This document shows positions 17,633 through 28,119 of a DNA stretch of 64,000 nt, piece by piece. The position numbers were made by a program, and so were the translations under genes. This DNA comes from Formosa haliotis (GTDB taxonomy: Bacteria > Bacteroidota > Bacteroidia > Flavobacteriales > Flavobacteriaceae). The notes under the pieces are model-generated. The model did no database searches, was not told the origin of the DNA, and worked only from the letters and a program-made list of their open reading frames with translations. Positions within the stretch are counted from its first letter, which is position 1. The number at the start of each line of letters is the position of its first letter. The stretch is from contig NZ_BDEL01000001.1 in the NCBI RefSeq assembly GCF_001685485.1, positions 1,051,501 through 1,115,500 on the forward strand. The letters are read 5' to 3'.

Positions 17633-18805
17633 TTATTTGTTTAATAGTTTGTCCAATAGCGTAAATGCCTCTTCACTTCCTCCAACATATTTTCCAATTA
17701 TAATGCCTTCAGGATCGATAATAAACTTTGTTGGAAATCCGTTTACGTTAAACTTTGAAACGAAATTATCTTCATTAATTCCCTTTTTTGATAATAATTG
17801 AATCCAATCGTAATTGTTCTTTGTTGTGAAATCAACAACCTTTTCTTTAGTATCTCCACTATCAATTCCAACCACGGCTAACTTATCTTTATACTTCTTA
17901 CTATACTCCTTAACCGTTGGCATTTCTTTCATACATGGGCCACACCATATGCCCCAAAAGTCTATCATGACATATTTACCTCGTAATGATTTTAAATCAA
18001 ATTCTGACCCATCTAAAGTTCTATTGGTAATAACTTCGGGAGCAAGATTACCAGCTTTTGTAGCCTCGGAACCTTTTAAACGCGTTGACACATTTATATA
18101 AAATGGGCTAGCCTTTAGTGTTTCATCAAAGCCATTTAAAAGCGCTAATGCTTCTGCATCCTCTACACTTTTTATTTGCACCATATTATCTAAATAAAAT
18201 GCCGCCACTTCAGATGAAGGATTGTTTTTAATAAATGTCTTTTTAATTTCATCGATACGGTCTCCTATACTTAATACTTCAGCGTATAATGTTTTTATTT
18301 TAGGGTCTTCACGTTCCAATAATGATAACTGGTCCATTATTTCTTTAGATTCTTCATTATGCTTTTTAATGCTTTCATTAAAACGATTGATATCATCACA
18401 TAACACGGTACCGGTTGGGATGGCATTAAATGTTTCGGTTACATCACCTTCAAACACAATGTTATCTCCAGGACGTGCTAAAAATTCCACATAACCACCT
18501 TTTACACCTTCACTTGGCTTTTTTGGTCTTGCTAGTAATGGCCAGATAGCAATGCGTTTGGTATTGGTTAATTTAGAAGCATAGGTAAAACTCCCTTCTT
18601 TTATATATAATGTATCCCAAACCCTATCTCCTGTTAGATCATCGGTATAATCGATAAACATGTAAGGAACATCTATTCCGTTAAGTGTTCCTGAAACTTT
18701 AAAACTATCGTTCGGAACAATTTCAATTTTTTGATTTGTTTTACATGATGTCAAAAAACCAAAAACGAGGGTTGCAATTAATATTTTTGAGTTTATTATC
18801 TTCAT
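17633..18805 (-). CDS. TlpA-family lipoprotein thioredoxin
   Basis: 390 residues. Signal peptide II with lipobox FLTSC at residues 17-21, a DUF4369-like N-terminal domain (FKVSGTLNGIDVPYMFI), a helical linker and a thioredoxin domain with WGIWCGPCMKEMP at about 288-291 and the cis-proline motif GFPTKFIIDP. Ending KYVGGSEEAFTLLDKLL, it is clearly paralogous to the upstream gene, whose start codon side is only 4 bp away, indicating translational coupling. The CGPC form differs from the CVPC pair in the next two genes downstream, so the array contains two sub-types. Confidence 0.9.
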   Translation of the reverse strand: MKIINSKILIATLVFGFLTSCKTNQKIEIVPNDSFKVSGTLNGIDVPYMFIDYTDDLTGDRVWDTLYIKEGSFTYASKLTNTKRIAIWPLLARPKKPSEGVKGGYVEFLARPGDNIVFEGDVTETFNAIPTGTVLCDDINRFNESIKKHNEESKEIMDQLSLLEREDPKIKTLYAEVLSIGDRIDEIKKTFIKNNPSSEVAAFYLDNMVQIKSVEDAEALALLNGFDETLKASPFYINVSTRLKGSEATKAGNLAPEVITNRTLDGSEFDLKSLRGKYVMIDFWGIWCGPCMKEMPTVKEYSKKYKDKLAVVGIDSGDTKEKVVDFTTKNNYDWIQLLSKKGINEDNFVSKFNVNGFPTKFIIDPEGIIIGKYVGGSEEAFTLLDKLLNK

Positions 18806-18809
18806 AGTT

Positions 18810-20000
18810 TTATTGTGCTAATAAATCTTCTAACAACTTAAATGCCTCTTCACCACTACCAACATATCTTTTAACAATATTTCCTCTAGGATCAATTATA
18901 AATTTTGTTGGAAAACCTTGTACATTAAACCTATTAACAAAGTTATCTGGTGTATTGGCTTTATCACTCATCAATTGTTTCCAAGCGTATCCGTTTTCAT
19001 CAACAAATTTTTGAATTTTCTCTTTAGAATCTCCAGAGTTTATACCAAGTACTACTAACTTGTCCTTATACTTTTCTTGAAATGCTTTTACCTCTGGCAT
19101 TTCTTTTACACATGGTCCGCACCATATACCCCAGAAATCTATAAGCACATACTTCCCTCTTAAAGATTTGATATCAAATTCTTTACCATCTAAAGTAGCC
19201 ATGGTTTTAACCGATGGCACTTGTGAACCTTCTTTTGTTCCCCTTATGCCCTCAATTCGAGTAGCTACATTTTTATAATCTTCAAATTCTGATAATTCTG
19301 TAGACATTCCGTTAAATAATTCTTCTGCTTTTTGATTGTCAATTTGAGTGCGTAAAAGCAAATCATTTAAATACCAAGCAGCCGCTAATGATTTTGGATT
19401 TGCTTTAATATGAGCCATTATTTCTTCGGTATTATCTTTAAATATTTCCTCAGCTTTTGCATCATTGGCTTTCATTTTTAACGAATCAGTCTCATAGGTG
19501 TTTTGTACCGCTAGATTTCCCATTTTGTTGTAATTTGGGAATGTAATTTTATTGGCCGCCGCCAAACCATTATTAAACTCATCTCCACTAGGGTATGCAT
19601 TCATAAAATCGGTAGCCTCTCCAGAAATTGAAACGTTGGCACCTGGATAAGCATAAAACATTAAATAGGCACATTTAACCGGAAAAAAACCTCTACCAAC
19701 TTTTGGAACTTTATAAAGTTTTTTGTCTTCACCTGTAAATGAAGGGTATGCTCTAATTAAAGTTAATTTAGAGATAGTACCTGTAAATTTGAACTTTCCA
19801 TCTACAACAATAATAGAATCTGGCTTCGTTTCCCTTGTATATTCTTTATCTGGATGTCTGAAATACAAATTACCTGTAAGCCCTTTAATTTCTCCAATAA
19901 GAGTAAATTGCTTGGTTTGGGTTTCTTGAGCTTCAAGAGTCTCAAAACCTAGTAAGGTGAATATTATTAAGCTAATTATTTGAATTAGATTTTTCATCAT
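18810..20000 (-). CDS. TlpA-family exported thioredoxin, first of the array
   Basis: 396 residues from ATG 20000 (or the next codon, 19997). The frame reaches 20072, but the start at MMKNLIQIISLIIF gives a clean signal peptide ending EAQ. A DUF4369-like domain (FTLIGEIKGLTGNLYF) and a helical middle precede a thioredoxin domain with WGIWCGPCVKEMP at about 294-297 and GFPTKFIIDP. No lipobox, unlike its paralogues, so it may be soluble in the periplasm. It lies just after the hairpin that follows susD, so its expression is probably lower than, but linked to, susCD. Confidence 0.9.
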   Translation of the reverse strand: MMKNLIQIISLIIFTLLGFETLEAQETQTKQFTLIGEIKGLTGNLYFRHPDKEYTRETKPDSIIVVDGKFKFTGTISKLTLIRAYPSFTGEDKKLYKVPKVGRGFFPVKCAYLMFYAYPGANVSISGEATDFMNAYPSGDEFNNGLAAANKITFPNYNKMGNLAVQNTYETDSLKMKANDAKAEEIFKDNTEEIMAHIKANPKSLAAAWYLNDLLLRTQIDNQKAEELFNGMSTELSEFEDYKNVATRIEGIRGTKEGSQVPSVKTMATLDGKEFDIKSLRGKYVLIDFWGIWCGPCVKEMPEVKAFQEKYKDKLVVLGINSGDSKEKIQKFVDENGYAWKQLMSDKANTPDNFVNRFNVQGFPTKFIIDPRGNIVKRYVGSGEEAFKLLEDLLAQ

Positions 20001-20112
20001 TGATTTTGTTTTTATATTATAAAGTGAAAATTTGTTCTTATCAGCGTTGAAAACGTACTTTTTGAAATACAAAGAGCACCTCTTATTAAGAATTAATAAT
20101 AAAAGAAAGGAT

Positions 20113-20148
20113 AAACAAACCTAACTATCAGTCAGTTAGGCTTGTTTT
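20113..20148 (-). terminator. Hairpin between susD and the TlpA array (terminator or attenuator)
   Basis: Arms AAACAAGCCTAACT and AGTTAGGTTTGTTT on the minus strand form a 14-bp stem with one G-U pair, in the gap after the susD stop. It would limit read-through from susCD into the thioredoxin genes. Confidence 0.55.
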
Positions 20149-20173
20149 ATATTCAAATTAGAGAAATAACTAC

Positions 20174-21703
20174 CTAGTAGTGATTCTGTTCTAGAACTCC
20201 CTCGGATGCAATTATATCAGCTGTTGGAAGCGGAAATGCATAACGCCTAGAATTTTCTTCTAAAGAGTAAATTTGAGGCGTTTCTGAACCTAAAATTGTG
20301 CTAGAATTATACGGATAAAATGTTCTAGTAACAGTTACATTGTCTGATGAGTCTTCATTATTGTTGTACCTCCTAATATCATACCACCTATGAACAAATG
20401 GCATTTCCCTACGACGTTCTTCTAAAACTTTTGACAATGCATCAGCCTGTGAAACCGCACTAAGTTCTATAATACTTGTTGGTGCATTGGCATCAATTCT
20501 AGCTGCACGTAACTGGTTAACCGTTTGAATACCTTCGTTAAAATTTCCAAGCCTAATTTGGCATTCAGCCTTAATTAATATCATTTCAGGTACTGATGGT
20601 CCACTTGGGAGGTCACTTTTAAAGAAAAAGATGTAACCCGGATAACTATAAGGTGGATTTACTGCTCCTCTGTCGTATGAATAATTTTCAACCATATGAT
20701 ATTTATATCTCAGGTCGTATGTTTTATCATATAAATCCAATAACTCTTGAGAAGGCCAATATTTCCAACCGTCGTTTTTTAACATTCTAAAATAATATAA
20801 TTCTCCAAAGGCCAGCCTATCTTCCACTACACTCTGTTGATCGTGTGTGTAGGGATATTCTATTTTTACCTGTTCTGGATTAGGATTAAAAATTGTAACT
20901 TCATTAGGAATAGTTGAGAAACTCATCTCGGTATTATAGTTTCTCAATTGAGCATATTCATTCAAGGCATCTTGTGCGAAAGATTGCGCTGTAACATAGT
21001 CATTTAATGCTAAGTAATAACGAGCTGCAAATCCATTTACAGCGGCCGTACTAGCTCTCCAGGAATTATTAAAATCATTAATCTTAGAAAACGAACGCGT
21101 TAACTCCAAAGCTTGCATTAAATCTTCTTCAATAAAAGCATAGGTTTCTTGTAAGGTAGATCTTGATACACTTTCTTCGAAACTTGTAGTTTTTTTTAAG
21201 GGCAACCCTAACTCCGACTTATTAGTTTCTGTATATGGTAAGCAATATACAGTTGCCAATTTAAAATAACTATAAGCACGTATAAAATGACATTCTGCTT
21301 TAATTTGATTTTTTTCTTCTAATGTTCCTTCAACGCTTTCAATAGTTTTCAAAACTAAATTTGCTGTAAAAACTTTTTGCCATTCAACTGGCCAATATAT
21401 CCTGCTATTCAACTCAGCTAAGTATTCAGAATCCCATACTCCAAAAGCTAAGGCATTAACTTCATAAGTGGAATTCGCTGCATCATATAGGTCTGTTTCA
21501 AAACCATAATCATCTGTACTAAAAATTAGTTCATTTGATGATTCTGGATAAAACATATTATAATTATCAAGTAAAGCCTCTAATTGATCCAAAGTTTCAG
21601 GTACAATAGCTGTTGTTTTTGACGGGCTTTCGTCTAAAAAATCATTACAGCTAGTTAATATGCATGTGCATAATAAAAGTGTTATATATTTCAAATAGTT
21701 CAT
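20174..21703 (-). CDS. SusD/RagB-family outer-membrane lipoprotein
   Basis: 509 residues. Lipobox ILTSC (residues 15-19) is followed by NDFLDESPSKT, the usual SusD/RagB N-terminus. TPR-like helical repeats (HFIRAYSYFKLATVY), the C-terminal RagB/SusD signature region (LIKAECQIRLGNFNEGIQ) and a late LEERRREMPFVHRWYD motif complete the family pattern. It forms the surface lid of the TonB-dependent channel encoded by the gene 12 bp upstream. The ligand cannot be read from sequence; the neighbours here are thiol-redox proteins, not glycan enzymes, so a peptide or a thiol-containing ligand is more likely than a glycan. Confidence 0.93.
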   Translation of the reverse strand: MNYLKYITLLLCTCILTSCNDFLDESPSKTTAIVPETLDQLEALLDNYNMFYPESSNELIFSTDDYGFETDLYDAANSTYEVNALAFGVWDSEYLAELNSRIYWPVEWQKVFTANLVLKTIESVEGTLEEKNQIKAECHFIRAYSYFKLATVYCLPYTETNKSELGLPLKKTTSFEESVSRSTLQETYAFIEEDLMQALELTRSFSKINDFNNSWRASTAAVNGFAARYYLALNDYVTAQSFAQDALNEYAQLRNYNTEMSFSTIPNEVTIFNPNPEQVKIEYPYTHDQQSVVEDRLAFGELYYFRMLKNDGWKYWPSQELLDLYDKTYDLRYKYHMVENYSYDRGAVNPPYSYPGYIFFFKSDLPSGPSVPEMILIKAECQIRLGNFNEGIQTVNQLRAARIDANAPTSIIELSAVSQADALSKVLEERRREMPFVHRWYDIRRYNNNEDSSDNVTVTRTFYPYNSSTILGSETPQIYSLEENSRRYAFPLPTADIIASEGVLEQNHY

Positions 21704-21715
21704 AGTTTTTTAGTT

Positions 21716-24700
21716 TTAAAAATTAAACTGCATTCCAAATGTAAATGATGTTTGAGGGCTAATGGTCCCTTTTGGAAATTCAGGATCCTCTCCAAAATCA
21801 TTAAATAGAACAACTCCAAAATTATTAGCCTGACCATAAATATTTATAGCAGTTAAACCTAATTTATTAGTAATATCAAAAGGAAGTGTATACGTTAAAT
21901 TAACCTCCTGAAATCTAATATGGGATGCATCTTCTGTCAAATATGATAAATATGGATAAAAACGATCGTAGAAATAATAACGAGGCTGATTATCTGGTAT
22001 TGGTAATATTTCATTTGGATTTCCATTTGCTACTTCTGAATATTGAGAATTAACCATAGTATTACCCGAAGTAACTGGGCTATAATTAAAACTTTGCCTT
22101 CTAAATACATGTCCAAATTTTGCGGTTATTATAAAAGAAAAATCAAAATTATATATTTTAAAAGCGTTTCTCATTCCAAAAGTTGTTGGAGCCACAAGAG
22201 TTCCTTGATTTTCCATATAGTTAATAGCATTCCCTGAAGGATAACTTAGAATTGTTATCTTTTCGCCATTTTCACCATATACAGACGGCTGCATAACGGG
22301 ATTTTCTGTAGACCCTACATTAATCATACCCCCATAAACATATGACCAAAGGGTATTGGCATCATACCCTTCAACATAAGATGTTGTAGGACCACTATAT
22401 AAATCATAAGACTGATAGTTCGACTTAAAAAAATTGGTGATTTCATTATTATTATGAGCAAAATTTATCGCTCCAGACCAAACTATATTATTTTTATAAA
22501 TTGGTAATGTTGTTCCCAATTGTACTTCTACACCTTTATTTAACATTTCTCCATTGTTAAATTTTTGAGATGTTGTACCATTTACGGCTGAGATAGATTG
22601 ATCTACAATCAAATCATAACCTTTTTTATCATAAACATCTACAGTTCCAGTTAGTTTTCCTTGAAATATTGAAAAATCAACACCTAAATTGAAAGTTTCC
22701 GTTTTTTCCCATCTTAAAGTGGGATTTCCAAAACTACCAATAGTAGCAGTATTTTGTCCAGTTACTTGGTCTAGAGTAGATGACAAATTAATTAATGGAT
22801 TAAAAGAAGTAGACCTATCTATATTTCCATTCTTACCATAAGTGATTCTTAATCCCAACCTATCCATCCAATTCAAATTACTCATAAATTTTTCTTTCCC
22901 AATTTGCCACCCTAAACCAACAGACCAAAAAGGATTATAACGAAAACTTGGATCATCTGAAATTATATTCGAAGCATCTGTTCTATAACTACCAGTTACA
23001 GAGTACTTATCATTAAAGGTATAGGCCAAATTCCCATACAAAGAAAAAAATCGACTAGTAGTTTCACTAAACTCATATTCAGGACTTAAATTAAATCGAT
23101 AAAAATATTGGGCATAACTTGCCGGGAATGAATTCCACAAGTAAGAAGTATATACATCTCCTAACAATTCATTATTAGCGAGTGTGTCATCATTATAACC
23201 AAAAGCATTAGGAGAACCAGTATATTCAATAACACGATCCGATATTTCAGAACCTGCTACAAAATCAACAGCATGTATATCATTAAATGTACGATTGAAA
23301 TTTAATTGGTTTCTAAAATTATAAGCTATTGTTTTAATTGAATTTTGTTCTAAAATACCTCCGGAAGGGACGAGTTGAGTTGGTACTCCTCCAGAGTTCC
23401 ATTCAGGCCCTGAAGTTTCATTAACAAATTGACGTACATCAAAGGTATTTTCATTGAAGTAGTTTCTGTTATTTGTGTTGAACATTTCATACTGAATTTT
23501 TGAATCAACACTCAACCCTTTCATAATTTCGAATGTTAACCCTGTTTGAATACGTACATTTAATTCCTCAGAATTTAAATCCCTATTTTCAATTTCAGAA
23601 ATAGGGTTATATGACCAATCTGAGTATGGAAATAAATCAACTGGTACATGCCGGTCTAAATTTGGTCTATAATATTTTAAATAGGACATGTCGGCCAGAG
23701 TTCCATCATCATTCACTAACATATCCCAAGGGGCTAAGGATTTTATTGTATTCAACATATCTCCGCCAGAATTATTAGTAGCATCGTTATATTGCATCAT
23801 AGCCGCAAAATTAAAGTCTAGTTTTTTAGCCAGTTTAACATTCGAGTTATAGTTCACCAAATATTTCTTCACCTCATCTCCTTGGAAGAAACTTTTGTTA
23901 TCCTCAAAAAGTAATGATAAATTATTCTTCATTTTTTCGCTACCTCCAGAAATACTAATATTATATTGTGTAGTAATTGGAGCTTGTAATAAATTATCCT
24001 CTATTTGACCTTTATTATCTAGACCAATTAATCTATTAAGTGTATTATCTCTTTCTCCAGCAGAAATCATCTCTAAACGAGCTTCATTCATTGCTACTAT
24101 GGCTTGAGAATAAGGATTTAAGTAGTTGCTTGAATTACCCGGAGGGCTTGCAATTAATCCACCAAAAAAATCTGTATCAAAAGCTTTTTGTTCATATTCA
24201 AGCACTTCATTTGCTGAAGCTCTAGAAACCACATAATCCAAATCCAACTTATCTGAAAATTTGGTAAATGATGAGATAGAAACAGACATTTTTCCTTCTT
24301 TAGCTCTTTTAGTTGTAATAACAATAACACCATTTGCAGATTTTGCTCCCCAAATGGAAGCAGCAGCAGCATCCTTTAAAACGGTAATACTTTCCACATC
24401 ATTTGGATTGATAGTATTAAAATTTCCTTCAATAGGAAATCCATCTAAAACTATTAATGGTTGCTGATCCGCAAATAGACTAGTTCTTCCTCTAATTTCG
24501 AAATCTATTGTTCCATCTGCGTTAGGTGTACTTTGAAGCCCTGCAACCATTCCAACGATACGTTCTGAAATATTTGAAGATGGCTTTTCCAATTGATTTT
24601 TGGTAATAGACTCATAAGCTCCGGTAGCTCTTTCTTTTGAAATTTTTTGATATCCACTTGAAACCAAAACAACCTCCTCCAATTTTGATATTTCCTCCTT

Positions 24701-25300
24701 TAACTCAACATTCAGAATGCTTTGATTAGAATAAACAAATTCTTGGCTTGCAAAACCAACATAATTAAAACTAATTTTGTCTCCTATCTTAACCTTAATA
24801 TTATAATTGCCATCTATATCAGTAGTTGCACCTCTTTCATTTATATTAACTAGTATAGTAACACCAGCAAGAGGCATACCTAAATGATCAGTTACTTTGC
24901 CTTTTAATATTTGTTGAGGAGTATCACTTGACGTTTTATACTGTATTATAATAGTGTTGTTTGAGGATAATCTAACATCAAAATTCCCCCCTTTAATACT
25001 ATTTACTAATAAGTCATTTGCTTTAGTTACTCCTTTTTTCACATTTACCATTGGAAGGTTTTCAAAAATGCCTTCCTCATAGATAAATTTGTAATCGGTC
25101 TGAGACATTATTAAATCAAAAACCTGATCAACTGTTAAGGTTTTGTCAACATCAATAACAATTTTTGCATTTTGAGATAAAATGTTTCCTGGTGTTAAAC
25201 TAAATGCTGTAAAACAGCATAAAAACACAAAAGTTTTCATAATGTTTAGTAATAATTTTTTCCTGAAAAGAAAAAGTGTAGTGGTTAATTTAATTTCCAT
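21716..25300 (-). CDS. SusC/RagA TonB-dependent transporter with STN signalling domain
   Basis: About 1194 residues from ATG 25300, which gives the family leader MEIKLTTTLFLFRKK; the frame reaches 25312. Order: signal peptide, STN domain (KTLTVDQVFDLIMSQTDY, about 50-120) for contact with the FecR anti-sigma factor, carboxypeptidase-D-like beta domain (LKGKVTDHLGMPLAGVT), TonB box region and plug (LEEVVLVSSGY, then GRTSLFADQQPLIVLDGFP and ITVLKDAAAASIWG), and the long beta-barrel ending in TSFTFGMQFNF. It imports a ligand through the outer membrane with energy from TonB. STN plus the upstream fecR and sigma gene indicate ligand-induced expression. Confidence 0.95.
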   Translation of the reverse strand: MEIKLTTTLFLFRKKLLLNIMKTFVFLCCFTAFSLTPGNILSQNAKIVIDVDKTLTVDQVFDLIMSQTDYKFIYEEGIFENLPMVNVKKGVTKANDLLVNSIKGGNFDVRLSSNNTIIIQYKTSSDTPQQILKGKVTDHLGMPLAGVTILVNINERGATTDIDGNYNIKVKIGDKISFNYVGFASQEFVYSNQSILNVELKEEISKLEEVVLVSSGYQKISKERATGAYESITKNQLEKPSSNISERIVGMVAGLQSTPNADGTIDFEIRGRTSLFADQQPLIVLDGFPIEGNFNTINPNDVESITVLKDAAAASIWGAKSANGVIVITTKRAKEGKMSVSISSFTKFSDKLDLDYVVSRASANEVLEYEQKAFDTDFFGGLIASPPGNSSNYLNPYSQAIVAMNEARLEMISAGERDNTLNRLIGLDNKGQIEDNLLQAPITTQYNISISGGSEKMKNNLSLLFEDNKSFFQGDEVKKYLVNYNSNVKLAKKLDFNFAAMMQYNDATNNSGGDMLNTIKSLAPWDMLVNDDGTLADMSYLKYYRPNLDRHVPVDLFPYSDWSYNPISEIENRDLNSEELNVRIQTGLTFEIMKGLSVDSKIQYEMFNTNNRNYFNENTFDVRQFVNETSGPEWNSGGVPTQLVPSGGILEQNSIKTIAYNFRNQLNFNRTFNDIHAVDFVAGSEISDRVIEYTGSPNAFGYNDDTLANNELLGDVYTSYLWNSFPASYAQYFYRFNLSPEYEFSETTSRFFSLYGNLAYTFNDKYSVTGSYRTDASNIISDDPSFRYNPFWSVGLGWQIGKEKFMSNLNWMDRLGLRITYGKNGNIDRSTSFNPLINLSSTLDQVTGQNTATIGSFGNPTLRWEKTETFNLGVDFSIFQGKLTGTVDVYDKKGYDLIVDQSISAVNGTTSQKFNNGEMLNKGVEVQLGTTLPIYKNNIVWSGAINFAHNNNEITNFFKSNYQSYDLYSGPTTSYVEGYDANTLWSYVYGGMINVGSTENPVMQPSVYGENGEKITILSYPSGNAINYMENQGTLVAPTTFGMRNAFKIYNFDFSFIITAKFGHVFRRQSFNYSPVTSGNTMVNSQYSEVANGNPNEILPIPDNQPRYYFYDRFYPYLSYLTEDASHIRFQEVNLTYTLPFDITNKLGLTAINIYGQANNFGVVLFNDFGEDPEFPKGTISPQTSFTFGMQFNF

Positions 25301-25402
25301 AAATTTGAACATTGTTGGTTAGTAATAGTTTCTATTAATCGATAATCACATAATTGGGAACAATAATTAAACTTTGGCCGGTCTTATATTTGTTCCCTTT
25401 TT

Positions 25403-26541
25403 TTATTTTAGTATTATAACTTCTTCATTTATTTCATAGGATTTAAGTGAGCCTGAACTCTTAAGGATTAATAAAATTTCTTCTATATTTTGGTTCTTCC
25501 CTAAAACACCTTTAAACTTTTTCCTTTTTAAATCTTGATTTTCAAAGATTACATCAATATCATACCATCTTGAAAGCACTTTCATAACCTCCATCAATGA
25601 TTTATTTCTAAAAGAAAAAACACCATCCTTCCAGGACGTTTCACTATAAACATCAACTCTTTCAAAATTTATCAAATTATCCTCATTACTTAATACAGCT
25701 TGATAATTAGGCAACAAAGGATAAGATTTGGTATCTAAGTTAATAGCTACCTTACCGTGAACCAAGGTTGTGTAAGTCTTACTTTCATCTTTATACGATT
25801 TAACATTAAACTCAGTACCGAATACTTCTATTACTTGTAACTTAACTCTAACTTTAAACTTAGCTCCTCCATTTTTCACACTAGGAGATACTTCAAAATA
25901 TGCCTCACCATACACCAATTCCACTTCCCTTACTTTACCTTCAATAAAATTTACAGGATATTTAAGTTGAGATTCCGAATTCAACCAAACCTCAGTATTA
26001 TCTGAAAGCACTAAGTGGTACTGGCCTCCTCTTGGTATTGTCAAATAATTATATTCAATATCCTTCGTATTCCCATCCGAATTTTATACCTAATTTCTTT
26101 ACCAGAACCCGAAATACTATTATTTTGAAAGTTGGATAAACTATCTAAAATGACTTGAGAACCGTCAGCTAGAGTTAATGTAGCCTGATTTGTTCCTGGA
26201 CTTATAGATACTCCGGTATTCTCCTCAAAAGTATCTTTTGTTAAAAAGAAAAAACTAGTTGTAAGTATTACCAAAACTGCAGCTGCGTATTTAACAAATT
26301 TTCTTTTATAAAAAGGAATCACCTTAACAGGTTTCCTTTTATTAATATGTATAGCAGAATTCACTTTTCCGTAAGCAGCATCAACATCGTTTTTTAAAGT
26401 TGCTAAATTTAAGTCATGATAGTCCACAATGTATTGTTCAAACTTATGCTGGTTTTCCGATTTCTCTAACCATTTATAAAGTAACTTAAGTTCGTCTTCG
26501 GTAATAGAATTTGCTATAAACTTCTCTATTATATTTTTCAC
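25403..26541 (-). pseudogene. FecR-family anti-sigma factor, apparent frameshift
   Basis: The first part (26541-26041) has the cytoplasmic N-terminal anti-sigma region (FIANSITEDELKLLYKWL), a membrane segment (YAAAVLVILTTSFFFL, about residues 88-104) and the start of the FecR domain. The frame then goes astray after EIRYK. One extra base at the T run 26082-26085 gives NSDGNTKDIEYNYLTIPRGGQYHL, joining the second frame with the FecR core (LNSESQLKYPVNF) and a C-terminal STN-like domain (MEVMKVLSRWYDIDVIF). The reconstructed length is about 379 residues. It relays the signal from SusC to the ECF sigma factor. Probably functional, with a sequencing indel. Confidence 0.8.
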
Positions 26542-26816
26542 AATTCAACAGTTATTTTCTTGTTTTCATATACTATTACTCCCAATACAAATAAAACCCT
26601 TAAAAAAATTTACACTTTTTTTAAAAGCACTGAGAATAAAACAAAACACCAAACGTATTACTTTTAATAATCAGAGCTACAAATAGCTTTTAATTATTAA
26701 ATTATTAATTTCAGTAACAAGAAATTTTGAATGTATTATTTTTTAGGGCATTTTAGAATTTTCTAATTAGGTTAAAAAAAAATATAACTAGTTTTATAAA
26801 CTCCTAAGAATTAATT

Positions 26817-27395
26817 ATGAATATACAAATAGCAATAAAGGGTTTAAAAGACGGTGATGAAAAAGCCTTTAAATTTCTATTTGATCAATATTATAACAGA
26901 CTAGTCGCCTACATTACTACCTATACCCATGACAAAATGAGCTCTGAAGACATCGTTCAGCAATCTTTTATTGACTTATGGAATAACAAAGAAAAATTAG
27001 ATGAAAACAAATCACTAAAAAGCTACTTATATGCTATTGCTTATAACCGATTTATTGACAGTGTAAATAAAGATAAGAGACAAAATCATCTATTAGAACT
27101 AGTTTATGAAAATGCATTAAGAGACATAATAAATGAAGATAATGAAGCACTAGAAAAAAGGATAAAAAAAATGAACCAAATCATAGAATCCTTACCTCCA
27201 AAATGCAGGGAAACACTTGAGATGAATAAAATCAAAGGGTATAAATACAAAGAAATAGCAGAAATAATGGGAGTCTCCATAAAAACGGTTGAATCTCAAA
27301 TGAGCTTAGCATTTAAAAAAATACGCAAAGGTTTTGGAAAGGAAAATATTCAGGTCCTTTTTATTAATTTTTATAGAATACTTAAGTTTAATTAG
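26817..27395 (+). CDS. ECF-type RNA polymerase sigma factor
   Basis: 192 residues. Region 2 is FKFLFDQYYNRLVAYI followed by SSEDIVQQSFIDLWNN, and region 4 is LPPKCRETLEMNKIKGYKY with the HTH EIAEIMGVSIKTVESQM. This is the Bacteroidota FecI-like ECF group. It is divergent from fecR with a 275-bp intergenic region; in this family the sigma factor is usually held by the FecR protein and released when the SusC STN domain reports ligand. It should drive the fecR-susCD promoter. Confidence 0.93.
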   Translation: MNIQIAIKGLKDGDEKAFKFLFDQYYNRLVAYITTYTHDKMSSEDIVQQSFIDLWNNKEKLDENKSLKSYLYAIAYNRFIDSVNKDKRQNHLLELVYENALRDIINEDNEALEKRIKKMNQIIESLPPKCRETLEMNKIKGYKYKEIAEIMGVSIKTVESQMSLAFKKIRKGFGKENIQVLFINFYRILKFN

Positions 27396-28119
27396 TTTTC
27401 TTGGTAGACAAAAGTATGTGCAAAAGCAGCTTTATAAAATGAAAACTTACATCCTATAAATCCCACTCAGCCCATTCCAACTACATTCCGCGAAAAGCTT
27501 CATTTCGGGAAAAGCGCTTCTTTACAAAGTCTTGAACCTCTCTAAAAAGAGAAGTTCGCTTAATTCCAACTTCCATTAAAATAGTACTAATTCATATAGG
27601 AAATCCTAACAACTAAAACAGTTTTATTGAAAGAACTAAAATTCATCATTTACTCATAATTCTAAAAAATTAATTTTGTAGAGGGAATATATTTATTCAT
27701 AAAAATTAGATTTAAACTCACCTTTTACCGTATAAATAAATGTTTTATAGGTTTAAAGGAGTTATGCTTCATATTATAAACATACGATTAACCATCAATA
27801 CACAAATAATAACAATCTGTTTTTTGGGGTGTGGAATATTGCAAGAATTAAAATCTACAATGGAGTTTTCTGAGCAACTTCACTATGTAAGGTTAATTTA
27901 TGAAACTTTTTATTATTACGGTAATCCGTAATATTTTCTTACAAGAAAGTAATATCTTTAGGGATTAAATAAACGACATCCCTTTTCCTTCTCTAGATAT
28001 AGTGAGATTTAGTGTGGTTAAAAGGAGTTAGCGGTAATTTCAGTAAACCACCGAAATTAGAAACATAACTTGCTTGAAAAATATTACTTTTACTAAATAA
28101 TAGGATTTAGAATTATCAT
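27396..28119. other. Intergenic region before the R-M pair, no supported gene
   Basis: 724 bp. A 63-codon frame at 27740-27931 has no recognisable feature and is not called. Small features: a CTCT/AGAG hairpin near 27536-27552, a GTTAGCG word at 28027-28033, and a 7-bp inverted repeat TAATTTC/GAAATTA at 28035-28041 and 28053-28059. The last two lie less than 100 bp before the restriction gene and may be its operator or a cassette boundary. Confidence 0.4.

Noticed and set aside
27740..27931. 63-codon frame between the sigma factor and the R-M genes
   Set aside because: No recognisable motif, no operon context, no clear ribosome binding site; open frames of this size are common in AT-rich sequence.
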